Of a stretch of 64,000 nucleotides of DNA, positions 47,328 to 61,500 are shown one piece after another (position 1 is the first letter of the stretch; the number at the start of each line of letters is the position of its first letter). Source of the DNA: Saturnia japonica. Lineage: Eukaryota; Arthropoda; Insecta; Lepidoptera; Saturniidae. The translations under genes were made by a program, and so were the position numbers. The stretch lies in contig CM065317.1 of assembly GCA_033032175.1 (NCBI GenBank), forward strand, positions 19,303,279 through 19,367,278, given 5' to 3'. Below the pieces are notes generated by a model. It was given only the letters and a program-made list of their open reading frames with translations. It was not told the origin of the DNA and ran no database searches.

Positions 47328-47379
47328 TGCGTGGATTATAATCAAGAACCAGTAACAATTACATAAACATGCAGGTCTT

Positions 47380-47860
47380 TTGAGCACCTCTTTCGAGTTA
47401 TAAGTCGCATGCTTGTATGATACGTTTTTATACGGGTTTATAGGATCACTTCGTTGCCCGTCTATCTGCCTGTCTGTCAAGACCCTATTTCTTAGAAGCG
47501 TGTGGAGGAATCAATTTTATATTAATATCAAATACATAAGTTTGTAGCTCGGTGCTGTGAAGAAATCAAACTTCTAATTCAACGCAATCAAAAGATATGG
47601 CCGTTTACACCGCGTATTTTAACACTCGCAAAGGGAATAAAAACCTACAGGGTACTTCCAGTTGACCTAAAAGCATGAAATTTGGCAAGTAGCAATGCCT
47701 TATAGCAGAAGTATAGGAAGAAATCCGAAAACCTTAAATTTGCAGTTCGTAAACTGGCCACGGCATATATTCATGTATTGTGACAACAGTTTCCCAATGG
47801 CAAAGTTAAGTTTGTCCCTAAATATAATTTATCTTTTCGTTATAATTGTTCGGTGCTTTC
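47380..47860. repeat. Probable interspersed repeat upstream of the AOX copy 1 foldback
   Basis: Phrases such as GGATCACTTCGTTGCCCGTC, TCTGCCTGTCTGTCAAGACC and CATGAAATTTGGCAAGTAGC look like a lepidopteran non-autonomous element. Only one copy in this window and no clean ends. Confidence 0.4.
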
Positions 47861-47864
47861 TTCA

Positions 47865-48980
47865 GTAATGTTACCTAGTTATTTATGTGAATATGATTGT
47901 ACAATTACGGAACCATTGGAGCATGAGTCCAATTCGCACATGATCAGTTTTTATTTTATGTACCACAGCATTTTCTCACAAGCTACCTAATAAAAATGAC
48001 GATGGACCGAAGATGGTAATCAGCTAAGTCTAGAGGAACTGGTTTCAAGTGTTGCTACCGGAATACAATTATATGTAATTGGCATCAACTTTTCGTCTCG
48101 AGGATGGTAGCTAGTCAGGATATTAGGAAATGATCTACTGCCAAAAGATCTACATAAATTTCGGTACAATAGGTATATGTTTAAATTTTATAGAATCCAA
48201 TAAAAAATATTTTAGTTAATAGTACACCATTTGGTTGCTGGATCTAGTGCGCTGACCAAACAGCTTAGAAATGAGTAAAAATTATGTACACTACCATTGT
48301 TTACTGATGTACGTGCTTTTCATGAAATGAAATGAATAATGAATATGAGCCAATGGAAATTATATGAGTGATGTTCTATGAGAATTTCAATAACGCTTTT
48401 GCGAATCGTTAAAAAATCCCATAAATTTAAAATTTCTTATAATCTTAACCTAATTTAATGAAATTTTGTACTCAAGAAATACAAATTATTACACAATTGA
48501 TGCGCTATAACAATGTTCAATGTCATGTTCATGGGCTATGACTATGATATACACTTCTAGAAATAGTAAAAAAATTACAAAAAAATTTAATTATCATCAA
48601 TTCAACAAAGCGCGCCACTTTAGTGCTACTTGGACGCAGAACTCGCCTATAGCAAACTAACTAACTCGTTTTGGATTTCTAAATTCATTGCGTGCATTCT
48701 ATAGGTGTCATTCATCTTGTTGTGGAAAGGAATTTATTGAAAGAAAGAAAGAAAATATATTTATTGTAGAGAAAATACGGACACACATTTTTATCATAAC
48801 TTATAACAAAAAAAGGTAAAACTAATAAAGAAAATTAAAAATATAATATACACACTATGAGCCGTAGTCCACTACAAAGGGCATACTACTCAGCATAAAC
48901 TGGATGCCACTGTTCTGAATGGCCCCAGCGCTGATTTTCAGTTGCAGCACTAATAATATAAATTTAAATAAAGTTATAAT
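47865..48980. other. Between the AOX copies, nothing firm
   Basis: AT-rich. Blocks near 48440-48490 (TTTAATGAAATTTTGTACTC) resemble the repeat at 5.6-5.8 kb. A GAAA-rich run lies near 48735-48755. Confidence 0.4.
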
Positions 48981-48984
48981 GCAT

Positions 48985-49095
48985 AAGGTTGGCCACGAAC
49001 TAGTAATACCTCGGATATTACAAGCGTCCATATGGTACGGTAAACTACCACTCAGGCCATATGCTTGTTTGCAATTATAGTTATATAAAAACAAG
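48985..49095 (+). mobile_element. LINE 3'-tail repeat, 3' portion
   Basis: ATTACAAGCGTCCATATGGT and CAGGCCATATGCTTGTTTGC identify the tail. Lies in the 3' flank of AOX copy 2. Confidence 0.5.
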
Positions 49096-49116
49096 AGTAA
49101 AAGAATAATTAGTGTT

Positions 49117-49122
49117 TTTATT
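49117..49122 (-). terminator. Possible polyadenylation signal of AOX copy 2
   Basis: AATAAA on the minus strand about 395 bp past the stop at 49516. The intervening 3' UTR would be almost entirely Helitron-like sequence. No nearer canonical signal was seen. Confidence 0.35.
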
Positions 49123-49139
49123 AAGTTTTAAAACATTGA

Positions 49140-49513
49140 TCATTTAAATACAAAATTACGGAATCGTCGCTTTGAAACACATTTATCTTTCCACGGCTGA
49201 ACGGATTTGAATAAAATTTGGCAGACAAATAGTCTATGACCTGGAATAACATATAGGGTACTTTTTATCCCGGTAAAAGTCTCAGTTTAAGCAGTGTTAA
49301 CCTACAAATATAATAAATGTAAAGTTTGTATGTTTGTTGTTTGTATGGTTGTGTCGTGTTCCGAAATCAGCCGGTGCATATACAATAATATAGCGGGGTG
49401 GTAGGGATCGCGTCCACCAAACCCATCTATGTATTTTTTTTGGTTTGTCGTGTTCCGAGATTTGTCTGCGTATATCCAATAATACGCAGACGAAGTCGCG
49501 GGTACCATCTAGT
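49140..49513 (+). mobile_element. Helitron-like element abutting the AOX copy 2 stop codon
   Basis: Body phrases CACGGCTGAACGGATTTGAA and GGCAGACAAATAGTCTATGA; terminus GTCGCGGGTACCATCTAGT at 49513, two bases from the AOX stop codon (49516-49518). It contains a direct repeat (TCGTGTTCCGA at 49352 and 49448) and a 10-bp perfect hairpin 49464-49473/49482-49491 (GTCTGCGTAT/ATACGCAGAC). Confidence 0.6.
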
Positions 49514-49515
49514 AT

Positions 49516-52500
49516 TTAATAAAGTTTTAGGTCTTCTAATTGGATTGCTGCAGCCTGGCCGATACTCTCCACGTTGTACGGTCCATCTGTTAATGTACAA
49601 TAAATAAAATATAAAATAAATAAAACTAGTTGATTCATTCGATTATACAATACAAATAATGTTGTATGTTACATGATTATTCATAAAATATAATGCATGT
49701 ATTATACACGCATATTTGATCCGTTATACAACAAAATACCAAATGCATACATAATCTATTCGTGTGGCTTCTTTTAAGTGATACAATTATATTATTTGGA
49801 TAGTTAACTTAAAATGATTAAAAAAGTCTATTAATATTATAATCGAATTACTACCATAATTTTAAAAATCATATATTAACACAGAAAAAAGATTGGAAGC
49901 AAGACCAACTTAAGGTTCTTAATATTTTGTGATAGGGATAGATTATATTCTAAAATGTTGGAAATTTGATGTACGTATGTACACCATTATAAACACGTAC
50001 TTATGGCAATTTTTGGGGATATATTTTTGAACTGTTTTCTCCAAAAGTTATCATGAATCTTACCTATCTGGAACCACTGTGTTGTTGGAATGCCGCTGTC
50101 AAATCTAGCTGAGGAAAGTGCTTCCCTGATTGCACAGGGTATCACAAACGACATGCAAATAGGCGGTTCACCCACACCTGACAAGTTAAGAAAATAAAGC
50201 AGGTTATTGTTAAAGACCGACGTGTCCGTGGCTTTGTGTTTAAAATGCTTCCCGTAAAGCATTATTTGTACCCGACTGCGAAAAATGAGGGTAATGTTAT
50301 TCGAGCACATGTATGTTTGGCAAGCTCTGTAGCCTAAACGGCTTGATGGGTTTTAGCATATTATTATGAGATGTCGTTAAATTTGTCAAAAATAAATGAC
50401 ATAGGTTATAAAATAATATTTAAGTATGTCGTTTAGGAATAAATTACAAAGAAAAAATGAAAAAACAAATTTAGTCTATTTTTGTTGCAGTTGTGTTTTT
50501 TCTTGTTTCCCTTTTAATAATTTAGCTTGTTTATATTAAACTAGCGGTGTGCACGCGGCTCCTCACGCATTTATAGTTACGCAGGAGTCATTTACATGCA
50601 GTAACTTTATTTTTAACCATATAGTTGACAATTCATATGCCGTATTAATTGAGGAATGGCGTGTATTTTCCGTGTACAATTTTCATCAAAAAATTATTTT
50701 TATATCTTTCTTACAAAAAGCATAAATATGAATATACCTAATTTGAGCCATGACGGGTTCTTAATACAAACTTTCACTCAAGTTTTATTTTCACCATATG
50801 TGGAATAATACAATGAAATAATTAACTTGTAGCAAAACTGTATAATCCAAATAATTTACAGGTAGGTATAGAGCTTAGAATATATAAACTCCCGCGAGCC
50901 GCGATTGACAGTGCAAGTCATATTTCTATCATAAAAATAAAACAGTAATTTTGCCGTACTGCGTAGTTAAACAGTTTAAAAACACTTCAGCCAATCTTGA
51001 AGAGAATATCAGACTATCATTTAATAGGTAATTATTAGAAATACAATACATTTCTTATTAAGTATAACAATGTCACTATATCAACAAACCAGATTGACAA
51101 TCAACAAACTGGTTGGTATGGCATCCGATGTCATTTCACCATTATCGCGCATGCGCATTTCTTCATAGAAACTTTAATACCCTATTTTCTACCCTTAAAG
51201 TTTTTTTATTTTCACTACAAAAAATACTCCATGTCCTTTCCCAAGGTCCAATCTATCGCTATACCAAAATTCATCAAAATTGGTTCAGCAGTCTAGGCGT
51301 AAAAACGTAACAAACAGACAGATAGAGTTACTTTCGCATTTATAATATTAGTATGGAAGTATGGATAATGGTGACCGCCGAGGAATAGTCAATCCGTCGC
51401 CGGTCGTTGCTGTCATGCTGCCTCTAAACCTCTCGGTTGCTGGATATACCTACAGCGACAGATCTCAAAACGCGACATTCCAAAAGCGGGTCATCAAGAC
51501 GGGCTTATTACAAAGTGCATAATGGTCGTAAATCAGACGGATCCAGATACCCTACCACCTTGCTTTGTTGCAACTAGATATACAACGTCTGATCAGCGTA
51601 CTAATATGACGTGCTACACCTCTTATACATATAGTGGTTGCAATCGAGTCGGACACAATAGTCGTGTCCTATTTGAAAGTCATTGTGGCCAACTAAATTT
51701 CCAATTCGCCTGCATTATTCTTGTAGAAAAGTATAAAACAGCTGATCACATAATTAATCTATGACAAACCTTTATAAACTAGAGAGGATAGAAAATATTA
51801 GAGGTGTTATATTATATTATATTAGGCTGATATTTTGATATTCCTAATATGGAATATATTTGTTAACTCATATTAGGTTCCTGTACCTATTATTTGGTAT
51901 TAGTCAAATAATAGTCACCGATTCAATATTCGCTATTCGCTACCTACTTGAATCTAATACTGATATTAAGCGTATATATATATTATCTGCTTATAGAATG
52001 TGAGTATGAAATAAAAGATTGTTGTGAATATTTATTATTATTATCCGTATACTTATTATATAACGTAAATGAAAAAGTGATTAAATTTTCTTTCATATTA
52101 ACAGACTAACTGTGCCCGCGGCTTCGCGCACATGGACTACAGAATGCCCGCGCGAATCTAGCTCCCCCGCTCCCGACTATTTTAAAGACAATAACGCGTA
52201 TTGTGGGTGTTCCTTAGAAGACAGATATTCTTTCCTTACTCTCCCTAACTTTTTTGTAGGTATTTTTAATGTCTACAATTACTTAGTACGTTAATTTGCT
52301 GTATCTCTATAGTTTACCCAGCGTAAGCCATTTTAAGCGCCCAAATTGATTCACCATGACCAGTTGTTTTTTATTTGTGCGGAACCCTAATTCTTTTTCT
52401 AAAATAAAGGTAGCCCAAGTTACTTCCTATAAAATCAGCTATCTACCAGTGAAAGTCCCATCGAAATCGTTCCAACCATTTCGGAGATTACCCGGAACAA

Positions 52501-55500
52501 ATAGACAGACAAGAATTTTAAAAATTGGTTTTTTATTATAGGTATCGTATATACTTTCATATGCATTTAGTAAAAAAAAAAACCGTTATTTTGACATTAC
52601 AAACAGATACTTCAATTTTATTAATTGTATAGATTACGGACTGTCGTTAACGTCAAAATCTTTGGTATATTAAAATAAATTTTGTTAAAAATATAATTAT
52701 ATCATGTACTACAATTATAGATTTTTATATATGTCTGTAGCGACATCTACATAGCGACACACAGCGATATCTATCGAGCCACATACGACGCATCCTACAT
52801 CGCGCAATAGAAATTAACTCTTCAATTGAGTATATATACAAGAACCAGACCACAACCGTTGGGCAGCTGCCCGCCAGACATAACACCCGTCTGGTCGGAG
52901 GATCCTCCCTTTACAATAGTTCTTCTACACTGGTGACCCCGAGCATGAACGTCAACACAACCTTCTTCGCAAAGCTACATCTTGACGTCATTATCACTTC
53001 CACAAGCTTTCGAGCAGCGAGTCATACAGCCAGCCAGCATCCACGGCTACTTCGGGTATCCTGACCACCAGCATGCAGCGGACGCGCATTCTTGGTCATC
53101 ACCCACAGCCTACTCAGCGACCTTGGCACAGCACACTGAACTTCGGCCGGTCAGCAAGCAGAGACGCACTTCTCTCCTGGTCAACACAGCAGCCAGTCAC
53201 TACGCAGCACTGCAACACTCCGACTCACTGGAGCATTTTTGCAGCATCACCCCAACTCACTGGGGCATCACCGCAGACAGTTCTGACTCACCGTGAACTA
53301 TGCGGCATCTGGATCCGACTCACTGGAACATTTCACTGGCCCGGCAAGCATCACTAGATGATGTTGGACGACTCAACCTGCTATCGACCTCCGGTCTCGG
53401 AGGGGAGTGATGTAGCGACATCTACATAGCGACACACAGCGATATCTATCGAGCCACGCGAGCCATACGACGCATCCTACATCGTGCATTAGAAATTAAC
53501 TCTTCAATTAAGTATATATACAAGAAACGACCACAATCGTTGGGCAGCTGCCTGCCAGACATAACACCAGTCTGGTCGGAGGATCCTCCCTTTGCAATAG
53601 TTATACATGTCCATTAAAAACTTCAATCTATTGATTTTTTAGTTGATTCTAAACACAAAACAGTAAATATTTACATTAGAAATTCTATATAATATACAGA
53701 TACGATAACACGTATGCAATCGCAGCTAGTTACAAGGAACTGAAGGAACCCTTAATATAATACGAAATACCAATAGATTTCTAATACAAATATTACAAAC
53801 TAATCTATGAAACTAACTAATATCCGTATAAGCTAATACACTGATATTCGTTAAAAACCGTGCCTAATATAGTGATTCTGTTCTTATTTGCTTGCTTACT
53901 GTGTTACCAACCCTGCAGTTTTCATACTAAGCCCGACGTCTGTAATGATGTATTTACCATACATACCTAGCTGCGCATACAATAAGCCAGCAGCCAGCGG
54001 TCGATTCTATATGAAGTTTCAAATCATGTAGTTATCTTGCTTACTCGCATGATGCGCTCTCCTATAACGGACAAAGAGAGAGGTACTTTGCGGTGACTCA
54101 CCGGGCGGATCGTGAATCGCGTGCCTATTATTTGACAAATATTTGGTAACCTATTATTCTGTATTCGTGGATCATAATATATTAGCCCGTGACGCGTATT
54201 ATATACCCTGTACCTAATACGAATATATTAGTTACACCTATAGAAAATATTCTTGTTATTGTTCGAAATAGTGGTGTCATAAAAGGAGAGACAATCTATA
54301 CAGAATATTTGAATGATCAGCGTTCTCCTTTTTGTTACTATTTTAAATAGATCCTAAGAATAGATAAAATAAATATTACATTTTGACATAATTTTCTGCA
54401 TCTTATAGAACACCAAAATAATAATTGTTCATGTTCACTTGAAATCTACTAAAAGCTATCTTTAGTGTAAAGGTTACATTGCACTTACATTTGGATCCCA
54501 TAAGTTGTGTGGTTTCAAAGGACTTCTTTCTAAAGTAAACTCTGAAATCCTGTGTAATGTCTCGAGCTTGAGGTACATGGTAGTTCCACGCGCGGTCTGT
54601 TAGTAATTCACCTGTATTTTGGTCATAGACTAACTGCTCACATGTCCAGAGTCCTTGGCCCATCACAAACGCACCTTCTATCTAATTATAATAAATCACA
54701 TGATGTTTTAAAATGGAATTCAATCAGAGCTCTTTGGGAAAGTGGGGTTTGAGATAGACAGCGTGCTAGTGATAACTATGGTTTTATAAACGCTTACCAC
54801 CAGGCGGCCCGTAAGCTCCCTGTGGTTATATAAAAACGCCAGAAAATAGGGTACACTAAACAACTAGTTTAATCATGATATAATTTATTTAAATGGTGGT
54901 GAAATAATTATTAATTAGAAATATAGGCTTCATAGACTTTTATATATGACCAAGTGAAAAAGTGTTATCCCATTTTAGTTTTAATTATATTAGATGATAA
55001 ATCAAGATGATCATTGAATTACATTGAATACATCAATATTGATGCATATTTAGTCTACGGCAGCTAATATTTCTTACATAACCTTAAACAAAGATGTCTT
55101 TTTTGATACCTAAGTATTTGTTATAAAAATTGCTATTTATATTTACTGGCTCGCAATCGTCTGCTAAAGAATAATGTTGAATATAAACATTAAGCAAAAA
55201 TGTATATAATTATCATCTAAACCGACCTGTCCTATATCAATTTCAGGGTTGACACTCAAACCTACATCTTCGATCAAATCGACTCTACGGACTTCTACTT
55301 CTCCAGTCAATATATCAACTTCTACCTCAGCTAAAGTACTTCCAAATACATCATAATTAACAAAATCATTTGCATTAAACGATGCATGAGTTTGTAAGTT
55401 CATATTGTTATCAAAAGCTCTCTTCACCAATTCTGGCCAAGTTGGATTTCCCATCTCCTCCCTTAAGGGCTGCAATCTCGCCAATAGCTGTTCACAGCAT

Positions 55501-58500
55501 TTTCTTACACAAATACCTATGTTTCCGGTAGTGACACTACCTCCAGCAAAAAAACAGTTCGGAGCCGCTACGGTGTTTGATCCTGTTATCCGTATTTTAT
55601 CAGTTGGTATCTTTAGTAAATAAGCGCAAATTTGTACAGCTGTAGTATTTATACCTTGACCCATTTCAATACCTCCGTGCGTAATGGCGACGCTTCCATC
55701 ACCATAGTAAACTGACATGATAACATTAAAAGTTCCAGCGCTTATGGGAGACCACCTTAAAAAGCAGCATCTTAGACCGCGTTTTTTCCATCTATTCGCA
55801 GCGTTGAAATTATCTACCTCTACACGACGCTTCGCATAGTCGCCGTTTATTTTTAAAATCTCAACTAATTCTTTAAGATCGTTATATTTCTTTGTGTTTA
55901 AATTTGCAAGACGCACTTCAACCGGATCCAATGAAAGTTCATACGATATTTTTTCCATGATTAGTTCTGCCATTGCTATGTGCTCTAAAGTTCCTGTTAA
56001 AAATATTTATACGTTAAATTAAAATAATATTTAATTTATTGTGTTACTATATTTTATATAAGAAGTCTTCTTGACAACTGATAAAAATGTAGACCAGAGT
56101 ATGCTCTTATACGCAGTGCTACTACTCAAATAAATCTTATTCATTATTTTGTCAAACATAATTTCCAACAGGCAGTGAAAACTATATTCAAGAAATCAAT
56201 ACTAATTCTACTTATATATGAAGTTACAACTATATAACGTAATTTTGAAAACGAATATACCTGGAGCCCGGCACCAAGTATTTTTGGCCGTGTCTGTGGT
56301 AGAGTCAAAGCATTTATAGCTCCAACGGGAGCTATCGTAACAGTTATTAATGGCGTCAATACTAAGTGCGTAAAAATCTTCGTTCACCATGTAGCCATTG
56401 TCTTGATATACGTTCATGTTTAAGTACTGTATAACACCGAAACTATTAACTCCAGCCTGGAAATAATTTTTATTAATTGCTTTAAATAGAGTATGCATTT
56501 AAAACATGGTCATTGAAGGCAAATTTTAATATTATATTATTTTCTTCCCAATCATGTTTTGAAACGAAATTCATCAGAATGACTCGTAGATGTAAAGGCC
56601 ATGTAAATTCCTAGACAATCGCCATCTTTATACACCAACCGTCAAAGAATCTCGATAGCTAATAATAATCAGGCATGGAACAATATATTTAACACTATTT
56701 ATATAACTAACTAGTTGTGCCCGTAGCTTCGCTCACGGGCACTACAGAATGCCCGCGCGAATCTTGCTCCCCCGCTCCTGGCTATTTTAAAGACAAAAAT
56801 GCTTATTGTGAGTGTTCCTTAGAAGTGTGGGTGTGGGTGTATTCTCTCCCAGATTTTTTTGTAGATCTTCTAATGCCTATGATTATGTAATATATTAATT
56901 TGCTATATCTCTTATAGTTTACTCAGAATAAGCCTTTTAAGCGCCCGAATTGATTCACCATGACCAGTTTTGTTTTATTTATGCGAAACTTTAATTCTTT
57001 TTTAAAAATAAAAGTAGCCTAAGTTACTCCCTATACCATCAGCTATCTATCAGTGAAGGTCCCGTCAAAATCGATCCCACCGTTTTGGAGATTACCCGGA
57101 ACAAACAGAGAGACAGAGAATTAAAAAAAAAAATGGGCTTTTTGTTATAGATATCGTATATACTTTCATATGAATTTAGTAAAAAAAAAAAACTGTTATT
57201 TTGATATTACAAACAGATACTTCAATTTTATATACATCGAATTAGCCAGTAAAATATCGTGTGGGCGTGATATAAATTCTCAGAAGGAGACCAGGGCAAG
57301 CCAAGTTCGGTGAAGCTGTAAAAGCCGCAGCGGCTTCATGGCCCCTAAGGCTAACAGTGTAGTCAGATCTAAAAGAACAGGCTAAGCTACGATATTATTT
57401 GTGGAATTCCATTGGACAATGGTAAAGCTACCTACGTGTGCGAGAGAGAAAAGAAAAAATATTATTCCCCGACACTGGCCACTATCTAGAAGTAAGAATT
57501 GGTTGGTAGTAGTAGTAATATTCGTCCAGTAGGACAGGCGAAAGTATTGATTCATACAGCCAATTCTGAAAAAGTGAATCTTTTAGAATGGAAGTGAATT
57601 TTATTCTTAACACTCTTAGGCTTTACCGGAAACAATGGCAATGAGCTGAAGCATGCCACTATATTCCGATTTCTCACTTATATTCAACGACCAATACACA
57701 GGAAGATACTGTTTTCACCATCTCGAAGAACAAAAGAAGATCACCAACTTTGATAAAATTGCGTATTCGGCATATGATGATTACAGACTTCATACAAAAA
57801 GGCACACATCCTTGAAGCTTGCGTACTGAGCCAGAGATACACTCGAAAGGATATTAAAAAAAATGAAACAAATTATTTAATTAGCTACATCCTATTGAAG
57901 TTACTAGTTTGTAAATAAATTTTAATTGGCATTAAGTCTGACTTTGAACCGTTAATCAACAGGCTTTTACCAAATTAATTATTTTTCTTTAAACAGCTTA
58001 GCTTCACACTTTTGAGTCTTTGTCAGCTGCGCTTTTACTGTTTTTTAATACTACATATTTTTATATTTCTATATTTGTAATACCATAGTAATTAATCAAT
58101 GTTATTTTTTTGCTGGCAATTAATATAAAAAGCTATAGAAAAAGAAACAAAGAATTCTAATTCAAGTTTAGAAATATGTAATGATTAATTTTATTCATTA
58201 TTGAGTAGAGAGTTCCGAAATATTCCCTATTCACGACTTACCTCAAAATCTGTAAGGTAAGGGAGCCTTTTCCCCACTACTCTGGTGTTCGCAGTCATAG
58301 TCTGTATGAATCGGCAAGGACGATTCAGTTTAGTGGACACCAAACAGCACGCGACAGCGCATTGTATGTTCCGCGATATCTTCATGCCAAAACCACCCCC
58401 AATGCGACGAACATGTATCGTTACTCTGAAAAACATGATCAGTATCCTGCTTTGGAATTACATATTGAACACAAATCGATTACTTGTTTACATCTTTAAT

Positions 58501-61500
58501 TTTTTTAATCTATTTTGGCGAAAACTCACTCACTCGTCAGACTCACCCAGATCCCAGGAACTATAGGTCTAACTGACTTGAAATTTAGCATAGTTACTCT
58601 CTTCGCGATGTAGAAGCTCTCTTAAAATGGATTTTGGGAAATTCAACTTAAAAGAGTGTAAGTGGTGTGTAGGTGTATGTTTAAGGGATGAGAGTTTGTA
58701 TGAGGAGGGTGAACAAACATTGTCTTTTGACTTTAGATTTTGTACTTAGACTCCATAATAAAAATAATGAAACACGTGTAATCAGCATTTCTCAAAATTC
58801 ATCAGTAAAGAGTGTATAAAAAGGGGTTGAAAGTTTATTAATTAAAAATATTTTTTTGTTTAAGTATGGACCTGAAATTTACGTATAGGAGTAAAAAAAA
58901 ATTACATCATTAAAATAATCACTGCGTAACAAATGCGTTGAAAGCCAAAATTATAGAAAGGCGTGCGGAGCCGCTAGCACACCGCTAGTAGCTGTATATC
59001 GGGGTAATGTAAACTGTACCGTTTATTCATTATGTACAACAATATCAATTAATTTTAAGTAAATAAATAAAAGCGAATACCTTAGACACAGTATACAAAT
59101 CTGAATATAGAGGAATATCTGTAGAGATATGGATATTCTGACAGTCTAAGCGAGAATGTCTGTTCCTTTTTTTATATAAAACTGTCTAAACTATTGGTCT
59201 AAGGGGCTTGAAAGATTCAACGGCTTTTCGAGCCTTAATACTTAGTGTATTTTAAGAGCAATCAGTCAATAGTATTGGTCAGTAGTATAGTCGAACAAGT
59301 TCGTGCGCGACCGTCCCATCTGAGAGACGTTGGCGGGGACTAGGTAGCACGACTTTACGTCACTACAGTACATTAAAGTAAACAGTAAGTTGTCTTGGCA
59401 GTGGTAATTCTTGGAGTAATTAACTACAGCCGCTCGGTAAATAAACACGTACTAGGGTTGCTCTCTGACTATATTTCTTGGGTTATCTACTTACATATTT
59501 GATAAATGCTATAATAAAATGTCATTATTATTTTTTTCACAAAAATATATTATCTACTACAAATTTTGTAACTTTTAATTTAAATTATTTCTACTTGGGT
59601 TTCATTTCTAGTTTCAAAAGTGATTGTGATTTAATAAGAAGTGAATATACATTTTTTAAATAAAAATATAATTTTTTGCTTAAAGTTTAATAAATTAAAA
59701 ACAGTTTTAAATTCTAAGAAATAAGTAATATAATATTTCGTCATAGGTTATAAATTGCGTAATCGCGACTATTGTGTACTGAAGTTTAACTAGATTTCAT
59801 TTCGGCATTTAGTATGAAAACTGTTTTAACTTCAATGTACTCTGACTTGTGCACCTACGTCAAACAATTGTAGGCGCTTTCTTTCCTCGCTACATTACTC
59901 GTCCTCGTATGTGGTTGTCTATTGTACCTCGCCCCCTACCAACGTCTGTCAGAAACAGGACGGTCACGCACGAACTTGTACGGCTTATAGCTAGTTCATA
60001 GTATAATAACTAATAACAAGGATTCATAACCACGTAAACATATTATATTTTCTAAACTTTGTATGGTTTGTTTATTTTTGACAACAATATAGTAGGTATT
60101 AAAATAGTATATTTGTTTGTACGCCGTGTAGCTTCTGTATTGATCTATGGATTGACTGAGAATATTAAATTACAATAAATCGTATTTGATACTCGTGTGT
60201 TCAAATCCAGTAATTTATAGTTGATTAAAATTTTGTTTTCATCACTAGTTCATTGAAACCTTGGACACGTTAAAAATACAAGTAATTTTTGAGTACAATT
60301 TACGTCATGGTAGCAAGGCTGCGCAAACGACAAATGGTCTTGATGTTTGATACTTCAAATGGTAATTCTAATTATAATTTTTGAATTATCACATACATAC
60401 CTATTCGCATCCATTTTCAAAGCGCTCGCTATCATAGCTTGCGCTCCGTTCATCCATTGTGTAGTCATATAGACATCCAATCCATCTTCAACGGGATTGG
60501 CAATGCAAACTAAAGTCTCCATTGTAAAATGATATTGTCCGCCGATAACAGTCGAATTATTTAAAACTTTTACAATATCATTTCCTCTATCTTGAGCAAC
60601 AACTGAAGTGTGCAATATATTCTCTCTACTAGGATCTCTTATTGCGAGTTTGATATCAGTTACAGGTTTTCTTACATTTTTATATTGAACTATAACTAGT
60701 TTTGCTGTTCTATCAGCTATGTGTTGGGTCTCAGCTACAATAATGCCTAGAGGTTGGTTGCAAAATTTTACTGAGCCACTGCAAAGTGCTTCTTCGTAAT
60801 CAGTATAAAGTGTTACATTGTTTGGTGTAAAAGAATTTATACCCGGTATATCTTTAGCAGTATAAAAAGCTAATACCCCTGGCTGTTTCTACAATTATAA
60901 AAAGAAAGTGAATAAATTATACTTTGATACGTGATATCGTATGTAATAGTGATCTACGGCAAAGACATTTATATATATATAGAATGATAACTCACCAATG
61001 CCTCACTAGGATCTATTTTAACGATTTCACCCAGAGCTACAGTACTTGTGACAAATGCCGCGAAAACTTCACAAGGATATGCAGGTAGATCTTCAGTATA
61101 AGAAGCTTCTCCTGAACATTGAATCTGTAATTTAAAAGTACACATTCTTAAGGCTGTTAAAGAATATATAATAGGTATGTATAATAATAATAAGTAATTT
61201 ATTATTAGACTATTTATTATGTTTATATTGGATTAATTAAATTACTGAGCAGCAGTCGATGATAAGCATATTAGAAATCTGGAACGAGAGCGACCGTCGA
61301 GAAGCACAGGTTCATTCTACTTCGTAACTTCTCGAAACGTATCCTTATAAATGACGAAATTGGATCTACAGCTATGATACTCTGACGAAGCAATAATCCA
61401 CGGAGTGGATGTTTAAAGAAACCGAGTTGTCCACAAAAGTTCTTTGCAGTCGGAGTGTTCATAAAAAAATGATTGGGTTTTTTTTTTTCAACACCATGGA

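Larger units (their letters stand above)
52736..53607 (+). mobile_element. TRIM-type (miniature) LTR retrotransposon in AOX copy 2 intron 15
   Basis: Two near-identical LTRs, 52736-52930 (195 bp) and 53411-53607 (197 bp), both start TGTAGCGACATC and end in TACA. They are flanked by the 4-bp duplication TGTC at 52732-52735 and 53608-53611. One base after the left LTR is TGGTGACCCCGAGC, a primer-binding-site candidate. Just before the right LTR is the purine run GGAGGGGAGTGA, a polypurine tract. The 480-bp interior has no gag or pol; its frames (52982-53296, 53073-53357) are His/Ser/Thr-rich low-complexity with repeated ACTCACTGG. Each LTR has a TATATATA box. LTR 2 carries a 9-bp partial duplication (GAGCCACGCGAGCCA). 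Confidence 0.87.

Noticed and set aside
52982..53357. Overlapping His/Ser-rich frames inside the TRIM element
   Set aside because: Low-complexity, no gag or pol motif, two frames overlap; not treated as a gene.
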